In this document: piece after piece, positions 17,117-24,647 of the stretch | Layout of the letters: each line of letters starts with the position of its first letter | Position numbering within the stretch: the first letter of the stretch is position 1 | NCBI GenBank assembly: GCA_934167935.1 | Contig: CAKPMH010000011.1 | Location: forward strand, 1-37,669 | DNA from: an uncultured Bacilli bacterium | Lineage (GTDB): Bacteria > Bacillota_I > Bacilli_A > RF39 > UBA660 | Direction of reading: 5' to 3' | DNA length: 37,669 bases | Notes under the pieces: generated by a model | The model's input: the letters and a program-made list of their open reading frames with translations, nothing else | What the model was told of the DNA's origin: nothing | Databases searched by the model: none | Position numbers and translations under genes: made by a program

Positions 17117-17313
17117 GTAAATCGTTGATAAAGACAAGTAATAAAAGGAATATTTATAGAAAGTTAGTGGTTGATGGAAACTAATAATATGAATTTTATG
17201 AATCTACTTTTGAGAGAAATGAAAACATTTCCGGATGAAATCCGTTATCTAAATTAAGACCCAATTAGGATGGTACCGTGTTTTTCACTCCTATATTAGG
17301 GTCTTTTTTTCTT
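17117..17313 (+). promoter_or_regulatory. T-box riboswitch, serine specifier
   Basis: A tRNA-sensing leader. The T-box core AGGATGGTACCGTG is at 17267-17280. The competing terminator pairs AAGACCC (17256-17262) with GGGTCTT (17299-17305), followed by T7. Stem I carries the specifier loop GAA-TCT-A, with TCT (Ser) at 17203-17205, agreeing with the downstream serS. Uncharged tRNA-Ser would stabilise the antiterminator and switch on both downstream genes. Specifier assignment follows the usual GAA-codon-A context and was not folded by software. Confidence 0.93.
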
Positions 17314-17324
17314 TTGGAGGCTAT

Positions 17325-17819
17325 ATGAATAATTTGAAAAAATACTTAAAAGAAGATTTTGAAAAACTAGAATATTTAGATATGTATTCTAAAGCTGAGT
17401 TAATAGTTAGAGCTGTTTTTAAAAACATTAGGGATAAAGGTGGTAATCCATATTTAGATCATTTGTATTATGTAAGTGACCATTTAAAAGATATAAATAT
17501 GAAGATTGTTGGATTGCTGCATGATTTAATAGAAGATACAGATATTACATATAATGATTTACTAGAAGTAGGATTTACAAAGAATATAATAGATGCAGTT
17601 GAATTATTAACAAAAAAAGAAGAATATGATAAATATATTGATAGAATAATAAATAGTAATAATAAGATAGCTTTGATGGTCAAAAAAGTAGATTTAGAAA
17701 ATAATATGGATTTATCAAGAATAAAAAAACCTACAAGTAAAGATTATGATAGACTTAATAATAAATATAAGCCACAATATAAAAAAATAGTTAAAAAAAT
17801 AAAGGAAATGGAGAGATAA
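17325..17819 (+). CDS. SpoT/MESH1-like HD-domain hydrolase
   Basis: 164 residues, the size of a stand-alone HD hydrolase. Metal and catalytic residues of the (p)ppGpp hydrolase pattern are present: His46, the LLHDLIEDT block with His66-Asp67 and Glu70-Asp71, and Asp123 in VKKVDLENNMD. A GF...IIDAVELLTK segment matches the SpoT/MESH1 layout. There is no synthetase, TGS or ACT domain. It is the first gene after the serine T-box, with GGAGG 4 bases before the ATG, and it lies 1 base before serS. A role in removing (p)ppGpp or a related nucleotide is likely from the family; the actual substrate is not shown by sequence. Confidence 0.8.
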   Translation: MNNLKKYLKEDFEKLEYLDMYSKAELIVRAVFKNIRDKGGNPYLDHLYYVSDHLKDINMKIVGLLHDLIEDTDITYNDLLEVGFTKNIIDAVELLTKKEEYDKYIDRIINSNNKIALMVKKVDLENNMDLSRIKKPTSKDYDRLNNKYKPQYKKIVKKIKEMER

Positions 17820-17820
17820 T

Positions 17821-19110
17821 ATGTTAGATATAAAATTTATAAGAGAAAATAAAGATTTAGTAAAAGAAAATATTAAAAAGAAATTTCAAGATGAAAAGTT
17901 ACCACTTGTAGATGAAGTAGTTGAGTTAGATGAAAAAATTAGAAACTTAAAACAAAATGGTGATAAATTAAGACAAGAAAGAAATAGTTATAGTGATCAA
18001 ATTGGACTATTGTTTAGAGAAAAGAGATTAACAGAAGCCAACAATTTAAAGGAAAAAGTTACTATCATAAATAACACTTTAGGAAATATAGAACAAGAAG
18101 AAAAAGAATTGAAAGAAAAATTAAATGAAAAAATGCTTGTTATACCTCAAATGATTGATGAAAGTGTACCAATTGGTAAAGATGATAGCTTTAATGTTGA
18201 AATAGAAAAATTTGGTGAACCTTTTGTACGTGATTATGAAATACCATATCATTCAGATATATGTGATTCATTTAATGGCCTTGATAAAGAAAGCGCTGGA
18301 AGAACTAGTGGAAATGGCTTTTATTATTTAATGGGAGATATTGCAAGATTACATGAAGCAACAATAGCATATGCTAGAGATTTTATGATTGATAAAGGAT
18401 TTACATATTGCATTCCTCCATTTATGATACATAGTAATGTTGTAACTGGAGTTATGTCATTTCCTGAAATGGAAGCTATGATGTATAAAATAGAAGGGGA
18501 AGATTTATATTTAATTGGAACCAGTGAACATTCTATGATTGGAAAATTTAAAGGACAATTAATAGATGAGAGTAAACTTCCAATTGCTATGACATCTTAT
18601 TCACCATGTTTTAGAAAAGAAGTAGGGGCTCATGGAATTGAAGAAAGAGGACTTTATAGAGTTCATCAATTTGAAAAACAAGAAATGGTTGTTTTATGTA
18701 AGCCAGAAGATGCAATGGATTGGTATAATAAAATGCAACATTATACAGTAGAATTCTTTAGAAGTTTAGATGTACCTGTTAGAACACTTGAATGTTGTAG
18801 TGGAGATTTAGCCGATTTAAAAGTTAAATCCAGTGATGTAGAAGCATGGAGTCCAAGACAAAAAACATATTATGAAGTTGGATCTTGTTCTACACTAGGT
18901 GATGCTCAAGCAAGAAGACTTGGTATTAGAATGAAAACACAAGAAGGAAATAAGTATTTAGCAACTTTAAACAACACTGTAATCGCAAGTCCTAGATCAC
19001 TTATTGCTGTTCTTGAATGTAATTATCAAGAAGATGGAAGTGTCAAAATACCAAAGGTTCTACAACCATATATGGGCAATGTAGAAGTAATTAGACCTAA
19101 GTCAAAGTAA
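17821..19110 (+). CDS. serS: Seryl-tRNA synthetase
   Basis: Charges tRNA-Ser. 429 residues. An N-terminal coiled coil (about 25-105) binds the long variable arm, followed by a class II core. Motif 2 reads CFRKEVGAHG...RGLYRVHQFEKQE and motif 3 reads TLNNTVIASPRSLIAVLE. Both are closer to archaeal/eukaryotic-type SerRS than to the common bacterial TLNGSGLAVGR form, although the ending VLQPYMG is standard. GGAGAG precedes the ATG, 1 base after the HD hydrolase gene. It is controlled by the upstream T-box, so expression rises when tRNA-Ser is uncharged. No clear terminator follows. Confidence 0.96.
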   Translation: MLDIKFIRENKDLVKENIKKKFQDEKLPLVDEVVELDEKIRNLKQNGDKLRQERNSYSDQIGLLFREKRLTEANNLKEKVTIINNTLGNIEQEEKELKEKLNEKMLVIPQMIDESVPIGKDDSFNVEIEKFGEPFVRDYEIPYHSDICDSFNGLDKESAGRTSGNGFYYLMGDIARLHEATIAYARDFMIDKGFTYCIPPFMIHSNVVTGVMSFPEMEAMMYKIEGEDLYLIGTSEHSMIGKFKGQLIDESKLPIAMTSYSPCFRKEVGAHGIEERGLYRVHQFEKQEMVVLCKPEDAMDWYNKMQHYTVEFFRSLDVPVRTLECCSGDLADLKVKSSDVEAWSPRQKTYYEVGSCSTLGDAQARRLGIRMKTQEGNKYLATLNNTVIASPRSLIAVLECNYQEDGSVKIPKVLQPYMGNVEVIRPKSK

Positions 19111-19127
19111 ATATATTTAGTTAAAAA

Positions 19128-19325
19128 ATAAATTATAAAAATAGTTATGAATCGCCAATTGGCACTATAACATTAGAAAGTGCTGTTGGTTGGAATCCTA
19201 TATGCCTTATCATTTCATGGCACAGAGTAGTTGCACAAAATGGTAAGGAGCTATTGTGGAGGTATTTCGAATAAAAATATTTATTAAATCTTGAAAAAGG
19301 AATTAAAAATAATGAAAAGATGTAG
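19128..19325 (+). pseudogene. ogt: Decayed ogt (O6-alkylguanine-DNA alkyltransferase) remnant
   Basis: In one frame the N-terminal Ogt signature YESPIGTITLES runs directly into AVGWNPICLIISWHRVV, the active-site region. About 100 intervening codons appear to be missing. The active-site PCHRV motif has become SWHRV, losing the catalytic Cys. The start codon position reads ATA. A GGISNK piece lies in the +1 frame, the main frame has an in-frame TAA near 19270, and the terminal LLNLEKGIKNNEKM is back in the original frame, ending at TAG 19323-19325. That ending overlaps the start of tag, so an ancestral ogt-tag operon is likely. Confidence 0.8.
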
Positions 19326-19854
19326 TTGGTGTAATTCAAATAATCCTAAATATATAAAGTATCATGATAATGAGTGGGGCAAATTATCTATTGATGATGA
19401 TTATTTATTTGAAATGTTAATTTTAGAATCATTTCAAGCAGGACTTTCATTTGAATGTATTTTAAATAAAAGAGAAGCATTTAAAAAAGCTTATGATAAT
19501 TTTAATATAAATAAAGTATGTTTATATGATGAAGTTAAAATAAATGAATTATTACAAAATAAAGATATTGTTAGGAATAAATTAAAAATAAAAGCAAGTA
19601 TTAATAATGCAAAAATATTTAAAAAGATAGTAGAAGAATATGGATCATTTTACAATTATTTAAAAACTTTTACTAAAGGTACAATATATTATGAAATAGA
19701 TAAAGATAAATCTGATTTATCTTTAAATATATCAAAAGATTTAAAGATGCGCGGAATGAAATTTGTAGGAACAGTAATTATATATTCATATCTTCAAGCA
19801 ATAGGTATTATATATTCGCATGAAAAAGACTGTTTTTTATACAAAAAAAAGTAA
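19312..19854 (+). CDS. tag: DNA-3-methyladenine glycosylase I
   Basis: Excises 3-methyladenine from alkylated DNA. 180 residues from ATG 19312; AAAGG lies 11 bases upstream, a loose site. The family opening CSW...YIKYHDNEWG is present. The zinc site of Tag is intact: Cys4 and His18 at the N-terminus and His/Cys in HEKDC near the C-terminus. LILESFQAGLSFECIL carries the conserved catalytic Glu region, and MRGMKFVGTVIIYSYLQAIG matches the usual late helix. An in-frame TTG at 19291 is a poorer start. It sits directly on the remains of ogt, another alkylation-repair gene, and ends in its own terminator. Confidence 0.95.
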   Translation: MKRCSWCNSNNPKYIKYHDNEWGKLSIDDDYLFEMLILESFQAGLSFECILNKREAFKKAYDNFNINKVCLYDEVKINELLQNKDIVRNKLKIKASINNAKIFKKIVEEYGSFYNYLKTFTKGTIYYEIDKDKSDLSLNISKDLKMRGMKFVGTVIIYSYLQAIGIIYSHEKDCFLYKKK

Positions 19855-19874
19855 GACTTTGTCTTATTTTTTTT
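19846..19874 (+). terminator. Terminator of tag
   Basis: TAAGAC (19852-19857) and GTCTTA (19861-19866) around TTT, flanked by an A-run and a run of eight T. Confidence 0.85.
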
Positions 19875-19897
19875 ATTAAAATAATAAAATATTGCAA

Positions 19898-19917
19898 ATA
19901 TGAAATATTTTTCATAT
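19898..19917. promoter_or_regulatory. Operator 1 for the TetR-type regulator
   Basis: Perfect inverted repeat ATATGAAA-N4-TTTCATAT, ending 5 bases upstream of the -35 box of the ABC operon. Its near twin at 19954-19973 has the same arms and spacing. Confidence 0.7.
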
Positions 19918-19922
19918 TATAA

Positions 19923-19951
19923 TTGATTTCTATAAAAAACTATGATATCAT
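19923..19951 (+). promoter_or_regulatory. Promoter of the ABC exporter operon
   Basis: TTGATT (19923-19928), a 17-base spacer and TATCAT (19946-19951). It is flanked by the two operator palindromes. Confidence 0.7.
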
Positions 19952-19953
19952 TA

Positions 19954-19973
19954 ATATGAAATTTATTTCACAT
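19954..19973. promoter_or_regulatory. Operator 2 for the TetR-type regulator
   Basis: Inverted repeat ATATGAAA-N4-TTTCACAT with one mismatch, placed over the expected transcription start and just before the AAGGAGG ribosome site. This position would block initiation. Confidence 0.7.
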
Positions 19974-19984
19974 AAGGAGGACGT

Positions 19985-20695
19985 ATGGAAAAATTTATAG
20001 AATTTAAACATGTAACTAAAGGTTACAAAATAGGTGATAAAGTTTATAATGCATTAAATGATGTAAGCTTTATTTTGCCAAGAGGAGAATTTGTATGTAT
20101 ACTAGGTCCATCTGGAGCTGGTAAATCAACTTTACTTAATTTACTTGGAGGTATGGATACAGCTACAAGTGGAGATATAATTATTGATTCTTTAAATATA
20201 TCAAAGAAAAATGATAAAGAATTAACAAAATATAGAGCTGAAAATGTTGGATTTATATTTCAATTTTACAATATTTTACCAACACTTACGGTGAGAGAAA
20301 ATGTTGAAATTGTAAAAGATATTGTAAAAAAACCTAAATCAGCAAAACAAATACTTAAAAGTGTAGGATTAGAAAAGCACTTAGATAAATTTCCTAATCA
20401 ATTATCAGGAGGAGAACAACAAAGGGTATCAATAGCACGTGCTATAGCTAAAAATCCTAAAATACTACTTTGTGATGAACCAACAGGAGCTCTTGATTCA
20501 AAAACAGGTGTAGAAGTTTTAAAACTCTTAAAAAAACAATGTGATTCTAATAATGGAAAAAACACAGTTATTATTGTTACACATAATGCTTTGATTGCAG
20601 AAGTAGCTGATAGAGTTATTAAACTTAAAAATGGTCAAATTGAGAGTAATGTTATAAATGAAAATCCTAAAGATATTGATGAGGTAGAGTGGTAA
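19985..20695 (+). CDS. ABC transporter ATP-binding protein (MacB/LolD type)
   Basis: 236-residue ATPase. Walker [10 protein letters not shown] is near residue 40, with the Q-loop in [10 protein letters not shown], signature [14 protein letters not shown], Walker [14 protein letters not shown] and an H-loop VTHN. The sequence belongs to the lipoprotein-release/macrolide-export subfamily that pairs with FtsX-like permeases. AAGGAGG stands before the ATG. The permease starts 1 base after its stop, and a TetR-type gene closes the operon. Two operator palindromes flank the promoter, so it is probably kept off until a ligand (antimicrobial, peptide or lipid) is sensed. The substrate cannot be read from sequence. 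Confidence 0.95.
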   Translation: MEKFIEFKHVTKGYKIGDKVYNALNDVSFILPRGEFVCILGPSGAGKSTLLNLLGGMDTATSGDIIIDSLNISKKNDKELTKYRAENVGFIFQFYNILPTLTVRENVEIVKDIVKKPKSAKQILKSVGLEKHLDKFPNQLSGGEQQRVSIARAIAKNPKILLCDEPTGALDSKTGVEVLKLLKKQCDSNNGKNTVIIVTHNALIAEVADRVIKLKNGQIESNVINENPKDIDEVEW

Positions 20696-20696
20696 T

Positions 20697-23066
20697 ATGC
20701 TTAAGAAAAAAATGATACGTGATATACGACAAAATTTATCTCAATTTATTACAATATTTTTGATGGTACTTATAGGAGTAATGGTTTATGTTGGTATTGA
20801 AGCATATATGGATGGAATGATAAATACTGCTGATAAATTTTACAAAGAAAATAATTTGGAAGATTTAAATGTTATTGGAGAATTAAACAATGATGATTTA
20901 GAAAAAATAAAAAAAATAAATCATGTTAAGAATGCAGAAGAGAAACTTGTTGTATCAGGCATAGACGCAACTGATAAAAATAAGTCATACTTAATCAGTT
21001 TTATAAATTCCAATAATATTTCAGAATTTTATATAATTGATGGAGAAAAATTTGATGCTGCAAAAAAAGGAGTATGGGTAGATAATTTTTATGCAGAAAA
21101 AAACAATTTAAAAGTTGGAGATACATTAAAAATTAAATATGAAAAAAATATATTAGAAGAAAAAATTCTAGGTTTAATTAATGTGCCAGATCACATTTAT
21201 GATTTAAAAGATGAATCTGAACTTGTGCCAAATAGAGAAAATTTTGGATTTATTTATTTATCTATGAATGAAATTCCAAAAGATTATATAGAAGAATTAA
21301 TTGCTAAAAAAATGAATGCAGAAAAAGATAGCTTAAGTAGTATAATACCTAATTATGATTATAAAAATTATATTACATATAATTATATAATGGTTGATAT
21401 TGATAATAAAGAAAATACTAAAAATGTTAAAGAAAAAATAGAAAAAGAAATAGAAGATGCAAGTTTAATAGTAAAAGCTGAAGATACTTTGTCATACTTA
21501 AGATATCAAGGCGAAATAGATGAAGGAGCATCATACGTTGGAATATTTTCTGGGTTATTCTTATTTATTGCAATGCTTTCTGTAATTACAACAATGACAA
21601 GAGTAATTAAAAGGCAAAAAATTCAAATTGGTACTATGAAAGCACTTGGTATAAGTAAGAGAAAAATAATTATGCATTATATTGGATACGGATTTTTCGT
21701 TTCATTAATTGCATCAATATTTGGAATGGTACTTGGAAGATTTTTTATAGGTGAAATTTTCTTAAATTTAGAGATGAGCTATTTTGAAATACCTAATGGA
21801 GTTCCAGTTATTGCAGGTAAAAGCTATATAGTTTCTTTAATGGTAGTTTTAATAGTTTCATTTATAACTTATTTAACATGTAGAAAAGAACTTTTAAAAA
21901 AGCCAGCAGAAGCACTTAGAAATGATGTTCCTAATGTTAAGATTAAAAATCTTAATTTATCAACCAAAGGAATATTTAAAAAATTAAGTTTTAAAAGCAA
22001 ATGGAATTTTAGAGATATACTTAGAAATAAATTTAGAACATTAACGGCCGTAGTTGGAATAGTAGGATGTTGTATGCTTATTGTATGTGCTTTTGGAATG
22101 CTAAATAGTATGAATCATTTTGTAAAACTTCAATATAGTGATTTATATAATTTTAATTATAAATTAACACTAAAAGAAAATTTAAATGATGAAGAAATTA
22201 ATACATTAGTTGATAAATATGGTAATTCAACTAGTGAAACATTATCTATAGAAATACAAAATAAAAATGAAAAAGAGACAAATACAATATTTGTAACAGA
22301 TGCTAAGGATCTAGTAAAATTTCAAAATCAAAAAGGGAAATATATTAAAATTGATAATAATGATGGAGTCTATGTAACAAGAAAACTTGCAAAAGAAAAA
22401 AAATATAAAGTAGGAGATACTATAAAATGGCATGTTTATGGTGTAGATAAATACTTTGAATCTAAAATTGTAGGATTTACAAAAGATCCACAAGTTCAAA
22501 ATTTAACAATGACAAAAAAATACTTAGAAAGTTTAAATATAACATATAAACCAGATGCTTTATATACAAATGAAAATTTAAAAGGTGTAAAAAGTATAGA
22601 TGGCGTTAGTGTAGTTCAAGATATAAAAGAACTAGAGGATAGTATGGAATCAATGCTTTCTATGCTAAAAAGTATGATTATGCTTATAATTGTATTTGCA
22701 ATAGGACTTGGAGCAGTAATTATATATAATATGGGTATATTATCATATAGTGAAAAACAATATCAATTTTCAACGTTAAAAGTATTAGGATTTAGTGATT
22801 CTAAAATAAAGAAAATTTTTATTGAACAAAATATATGGATTACAATTGTATCTATAATAATTGGAATGCCAATGGGATATTATTTAACATCATATATATT
22901 TAAACAAGTTATTGCGGATAATTATGATTTTAATGCTTATATTAAGTTAAGTACATATCTAATTGCTGCAATAGGTACATATGTAGTGTCATTTATTGTA
23001 TCTAAATTGTTAGCAAAGAAAATAAATAAAATAGATATGGTATCTAGTTTAAAAGCAAATGAATAA
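20697..23066 (+). CDS. FtsX-like ABC transporter permease
   Basis: 789 residues with about eight membrane segments in the classic duplicated FtsX/MacB arrangement. One helix lies near residues 15-37, followed by an extracytoplasmic domain of about 230 residues. Three helices follow near 280, 325 and 376, one near 447, a second extracytoplasmic domain, and three more helices near 658, 711 and 751. A KxxxIGTMKALGISKRKI coupling segment occurs after the second helix, and its counterpart FSTLKVLGFSDSKIKK sits in the second half. It works with the ATPase encoded immediately upstream; together they would form a mechanotransmission-type exporter or lipoprotein/peptide extractor. Confidence 0.93.
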   Translation: MLKKKMIRDIRQNLSQFITIFLMVLIGVMVYVGIEAYMDGMINTADKFYKENNLEDLNVIGELNNDDLEKIKKINHVKNAEEKLVVSGIDATDKNKSYLISFINSNNISEFYIIDGEKFDAAKKGVWVDNFYAEKNNLKVGDTLKIKYEKNILEEKILGLINVPDHIYDLKDESELVPNRENFGFIYLSMNEIPKDYIEELIAKKMNAEKDSLSSIIPNYDYKNYITYNYIMVDIDNKENTKNVKEKIEKEIEDASLIVKAEDTLSYLRYQGEIDEGASYVGIFSGLFLFIAMLSVITTMTRVIKRQKIQIGTMKALGISKRKIIMHYIGYGFFVSLIASIFGMVLGRFFIGEIFLNLEMSYFEIPNGVPVIAGKSYIVSLMVVLIVSFITYLTCRKELLKKPAEALRNDVPNVKIKNLNLSTKGIFKKLSFKSKWNFRDILRNKFRTLTAVVGIVGCCMLIVCAFGMLNSMNHFVKLQYSDLYNFNYKLTLKENLNDEEINTLVDKYGNSTSETLSIEIQNKNEKETNTIFVTDAKDLVKFQNQKGKYIKIDNNDGVYVTRKLAKEKKYKVGDTIKWHVYGVDKYFESKIVGFTKDPQVQNLTMTKKYLESLNITYKPDALYTNENLKGVKSIDGVSVVQDIKELEDSMESMLSMLKSMIMLIIVFAIGLGAVIIYNMGILSYSEKQYQFSTLKVLGFSDSKIKKIFIEQNIWITIVSIIIGMPMGYYLTSYIFKQVIADNYDFNAYIKLSTYLIAAIGTYVVSFIVSKLLAKKINKIDMVSSLKANE

Positions 23067-23067
23067 G

Positions 23068-23076
23068 TGATATAAT
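23068..23076 (+). promoter_or_regulatory. Possible internal promoter for the TetR-type gene
   Basis: TGaTATAAT straddles the end of the permease gene, 16 bases before the regulator ATG. There is no -35 box, so it is only a candidate. Confidence 0.3.
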
Positions 23077-23091
23077 TTATATGGTGGTAAT

Positions 23092-23694
23092 ATGGGTGAA
23101 ATCAGAGAACCAATAAAAAAAAGTTCAATAGAAAAGAAAAATAAAATAATTGAAAAAGGCTTTAATTTAATATGTGAGAAAGGTTATTATAATGTTAATA
23201 GTGTTGATATAGCAAAATATGCTGGCGTATCAACAGGTTTAATTTATCAATATTTTAATGATAAAAGAGATATATTTATTGAAGGTATAAAAAACTATTC
23301 AAGTAATATAATGTTTCCTATGATAAATATATTAGAAAGTACGGAATTTGATAAAAATAATTTAGAAGAAATCATAAATAAAATGATTGATAGTTTTATT
23401 AAAACTCATAAAATCAGTAAAAAGGCTCATGAAGAATTAATTGCAATGAGTCACATGGATAGTGAGATAAATCAAATATTTAAAGATAATGAGTTAGAAA
23501 TGAATAAAAAAATAGTAAATACATTAAAATATAATAAATTTAATATAGAAAATATAGATGAGAAAGTACATATAATAATTGGACTTATAGATAATTATTG
23601 TCATGAAGTAGTTTATCATTCACATAAAGGTTTAGATTATACTGCTATGAAAAGAGAAGTTATAAAAATAGTATTGTACTTGTTAAAAGATTAG
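23092..23694 (+). CDS. TetR-family transcriptional regulator
   Basis: 200 residues. The N-terminal helix-turn-helix covers about residues 17-62, with FNLICEKGYYNVNSVDIAKYAGVSTGLIYQYFNDKRDIF matching the family pattern over that span (KR-helix, GVS turn, YxYF recognition helix). The C-terminal ligand domain is all helical and not assignable to a ligand. GGTGG precedes the ATG. As the last gene of the exporter operon it is the natural binder of the two palindromes at 19898-19917 and 19954-19973, giving autoregulation with derepression of the exporter. A terminator follows immediately. Confidence 0.92.
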   Translation: MGEIREPIKKSSIEKKNKIIEKGFNLICEKGYYNVNSVDIAKYAGVSTGLIYQYFNDKRDIFIEGIKNYSSNIMFPMINILESTEFDKNNLEEIINKMIDSFIKTHKISKKAHEELIAMSHMDSEINQIFKDNELEMNKKIVNTLKYNKFNIENIDEKVHIIIGLIDNYCHEVVYHSHKGLDYTAMKREVIKIVLYLLKD

Positions 23695-23719
23695 AAAATT
23701 AAAATTCTAATCTTTTTTT
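23685..23719 (+). terminator. Terminator of the exporter operon
   Basis: AAAAGATTAGAA (23685-23696) pairs with TTCTAATCTTTT (23705-23716) around an 8-base loop, followed by T-run. Confidence 0.88.
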
Positions 23720-23748
23720 GTAATAAAAATATAAAATTAACATACTAT
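23720..23748 (+). promoter_or_regulatory. Possible sigma-E type promoter of the SpoIIIAH-like gene
   Basis: CATACTAT at 23741-23748 matches the mother-cell sigma-E -10 pattern CATACAnT at seven of eight positions. The sequence 14 bases upstream (GTAATAA) is a poor -35, so this is tentative. Confidence 0.35.
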
Positions 23749-23775
23749 TTATTAGATAGTACTAGGAGGGATAAT

Positions 23776-24291
23776 ATGATTAATAAAAAAAATTTATGGT
23801 TTTTAACATTATTTAGTTTAATATTAGTATTAAGTGTTTATTACATAACAATGCCAAATGAACTTTTACTAACCAATAGTTCAAACTATTTAAAAAATGA
23901 TTTAAAGAAAAATAAAACAGAAAAAACATCAGTAGAAGTAGAAGAAAGTGAAGTTTTAACTGCTCTTCGTGTAACTGCTGATGAAAATTTAGAAAAAGAA
24001 ATTAGTTCGTTAAAAGAAATTTTGAATAATAAAGATACAACAACAGAAGAAAAAAATAAAGCATTTGAAAAAATAAAAACATTAAATGAAAGTAAAATAC
24101 TAGAACGTGAAATTGAAACAAAAATTGAAAAGGTGCATAAATTAAAATCATTTGTAAAAATAGAAAATCAAAATGTTAAAGTAACAATAGATAGTGATAA
24201 ACATACAAAAGAACTTGCTAATAAAATAATGAGAACAGTACAAGAAAATTTTTCTTCTAAAGTAAATGTGACAATAGAATTTAAAAAATAA
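23776..24291 (+). CDS. spoIIIAH: SpoIIIAH-like sporulation protein
   Basis: In spore formers SpoIIIAH spans the outer forespore membrane from the mother cell and contacts SpoIIQ, forming the feeding channel. This 171-residue protein has the expected form. A short basic start and one membrane segment (about residues 7-25) are followed by a low-complexity linker and a Glu/Lys-rich helix pair. The C-terminal ring-building-motif-like fold contains LKSFVKIENQNVKVTIDSD and a final NVTIEF strand. AGGAGGG precedes the ATG. It stands alone, without the spoIIIAA-AG genes, and is followed by gerE- and gerM-like genes. Family assignment is by pattern. Confidence 0.82.
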   Translation: MINKKNLWFLTLFSLILVLSVYYITMPNELLLTNSSNYLKNDLKKNKTEKTSVEVEESEVLTALRVTADENLEKEISSLKEILNNKDTTTEEKNKAFEKIKTLNESKILEREIETKIEKVHKLKSFVKIENQNVKVTIDSDKHTKELANKIMRTVQENFSSKVNVTIEFKK

Positions 24292-24315
24292 TCATATAGA
24301 TATATGATTTTTTCT
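24290..24315 (+). terminator. Terminator of the SpoIIIAH-like gene
   Basis: AATCATATA (24290-24298) and TATATGATT (24301-24309) followed by T6 and more T. The hairpin overlaps the stop codon region. Confidence 0.85.
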
Positions 24316-24324
24316 TTTGTTCAT

Positions 24325-24352
24325 CACTAAATTAATATTTTTACATAAAATA
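24325..24352 (+). promoter_or_regulatory. Sigma-K type promoter of the gerE-like gene
   Basis: CATAAAATA (24344-24352) is an exact match to the sigma-K -10 pattern CATAnnnTA. CAC lies 16 bases upstream at 24325-24327, close to the AC-containing -35. Initiation near 24359 would give a leader of about 40 bases to ATG 24397. Confidence 0.5.
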
Positions 24353-24396
24353 ATATGAGTAAATATAAACCACCCAGCTTAGAAAGTGAGGGAAAG

Positions 24397-24600
24397 ATGA
24401 AAAGTATTTTAACAAAAAGAGAAAAAGAAGTTTTTGAATTACTTATTCAAAATAAAACAACTATAGAAATAGCAAAAATATTAAAAATAAGTGAAAAAAC
24501 TGTTAGGAATCATATATCAAATACTATGCAAAAATTAGGTGTAAAAGGAAGGGCAAGTGCAGTTGTAGAACTTTTAAAATTGGGAGAAATTTCATTATAA
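24397..24600 (+). CDS. gerE: GerE-like LuxR-family sporulation regulator
   Basis: GerE is a small DNA-binding protein that tunes sigma-K genes late in the mother cell. This 67-residue protein is a bare LuxR-type helix-turn-helix and follows GerE along its whole length: LTKREKEVFELL at the start, then ISEKTVRNHISNTMQKLGVKGR and the terminal VVELLKLGE. I choose ATG 24397 because GAGGGA lies just before it. An in-frame ATG at 24355 has no ribosome site and would overlap the transcription start predicted from the sigma-K-like box. In B. subtilis gerE and gerM are also near neighbours, which supports the call. Confidence 0.88.
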   Translation: MKSILTKREKEVFELLIQNKTTIEIAKILKISEKTVRNHISNTMQKLGVKGRASAVVELLKLGEISL

Positions 24601-24625
24601 ACCGTATTATTTACGGTTTATTTTC
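24599..24625 (+). terminator. Terminator of the gerE-like gene
   Basis: AAACCGTA (24599-24606) pairs with TACGGTTT (24612-24619), then TATTTT. It overlaps the stop codon. Confidence 0.8.
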
Positions 24626-24647
24626 ATAATATTAATCAGGTGATAAA

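Noticed and set aside
19145..19339. Minus-strand open frame across the tag start
   Set aside because: The plus strand explains this stretch as the ogt remnant plus the tag start; the minus frame has no family features.
24625..24632. CATAATAT before gerM as a sigma-E promoter
   Set aside because: The -10 is plausible, but the upstream GTATTAT at 14 bases matches the -35 only weakly and lies in the preceding terminator stem, so it is mentioned in the gerM entry but not listed as a feature.
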